Assembly (NCBI GenBank): GCA_028622995.1
Contig: JAJQJQ010000022.1
Location: 2,914,001-2,978,000 of the forward strand
Origin: Panagrolaimus kolymaensis
Taxonomy: Eukaryota; Nematoda; Chromadorea; Rhabditida; Panagrolaimidae
Direction: 5' to 3'
Length of the DNA: 64,000 bases
The first letter of the stretch is position 1. Every line of letters begins with the position of its first letter. Below the pieces are notes generated by a model. That model was not told the DNA's origin. It ran no database searches and saw nothing but the letters and a program-made list of their open reading frames with translations. Shown here piece after piece: positions 63,811-64,000 of the stretch. Position numbers and translations under genes: made by a program.

Positions 63811-64000
63811 GTAAGTTAAAGAAAAAGTTAAAACGAGCTCTTAGTTTTGCTCTCACACGTTCAAGTATGTATGTGCGTGAAGAGTATGAAAGCGAGTGAT
63901 AGAAAGAGATTTCCTGGACTTAAAACATAAATTTTATGGAAAAAAAGAGGAAATATTTTGTTAAAGGGTTTCGCATATAAAAATCAATAATTTTAAATTA

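Noticed and set aside
1..64000. tRNA, rRNA, spliced-leader RNA genes, CRISPR arrays, telomere repeats
   Set aside because: No B-box-like motif with a matching cloverleaf, and no other signature, was found by eye; a covariance search could still find one.

Overview
The window is nuclear DNA from a nematode. It is very AT-rich and full of short T- and A-tracts. Genes are split by introns, often about 50 bp long, that begin GT and end in TTTTAG or TTTCAG. Several start codons sit directly behind a TTTTAG-type acceptor, as expected for spliced-leader trans-splicing. The protein set (Pax, RFX/DAF-19, mitochondrial ALDH, a KIN-1-like first exon) also fits a nematode. Nothing identifies the species, and sequence and layout do not match what I remember of C. 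elegans. No bacterial-type operon, CRISPR array, rRNA or tRNA was recognised. Exon structures were built by hand by requiring matching splice phases at every junction. Every complete gene model below closes in frame.

Left part (1-12.6 kb): a truncated paired-class homeodomain gene (1452-1957), a long gene-free stretch holding a 506-bp foldback transposon (5802-6307) with a 9-bp target duplication, a complete Pax3/7-type gene (8402-11117), and a small unidentified gene (12131-12540). Next (14.2-22.7 kb) is an RFX transcription factor gene, daf-19, with three apparent starts that all splice in frame into the same body.

Middle (23-32.5 kb, minus strand): a four-pass membrane protein, an unidentified acidic-tailed protein and a serine beta-lactamase-like hydrolase. 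A perfect 94-bp palindrome lies at 28626-28719. Then a plus-strand mitochondrial aldehyde dehydrogenase (34791-36728), a frameshifted secreted-protein remnant, a roughly 360-bp diverged tandem duplication with short GAA-loop hairpins whose stems change in a paired way, an intact repeat-bearing membrane protein (39174-40252), and a minus-strand secreted protein with a ten-cysteine dickkopf/colipase-like domain.

Right part: a DDT/WHIM/PHD chromatin protein of the ACF1/BAZ1 type (44798-48509, minus) with a 1-kb near-perfect foldback element just upstream of its start; a Gln-rich unidentified gene (52381 onward); and three alternative first exons (53825, 58094, 63771), all ending in phase 1, that look like the 5' part of a protein kinase A catalytic subunit gene (kin-1) whose body lies beyond the right edge.

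The genes do not form one pathway. Several are transcription or chromatin regulators with long introns and multiple promoters, which explains the low gene density.
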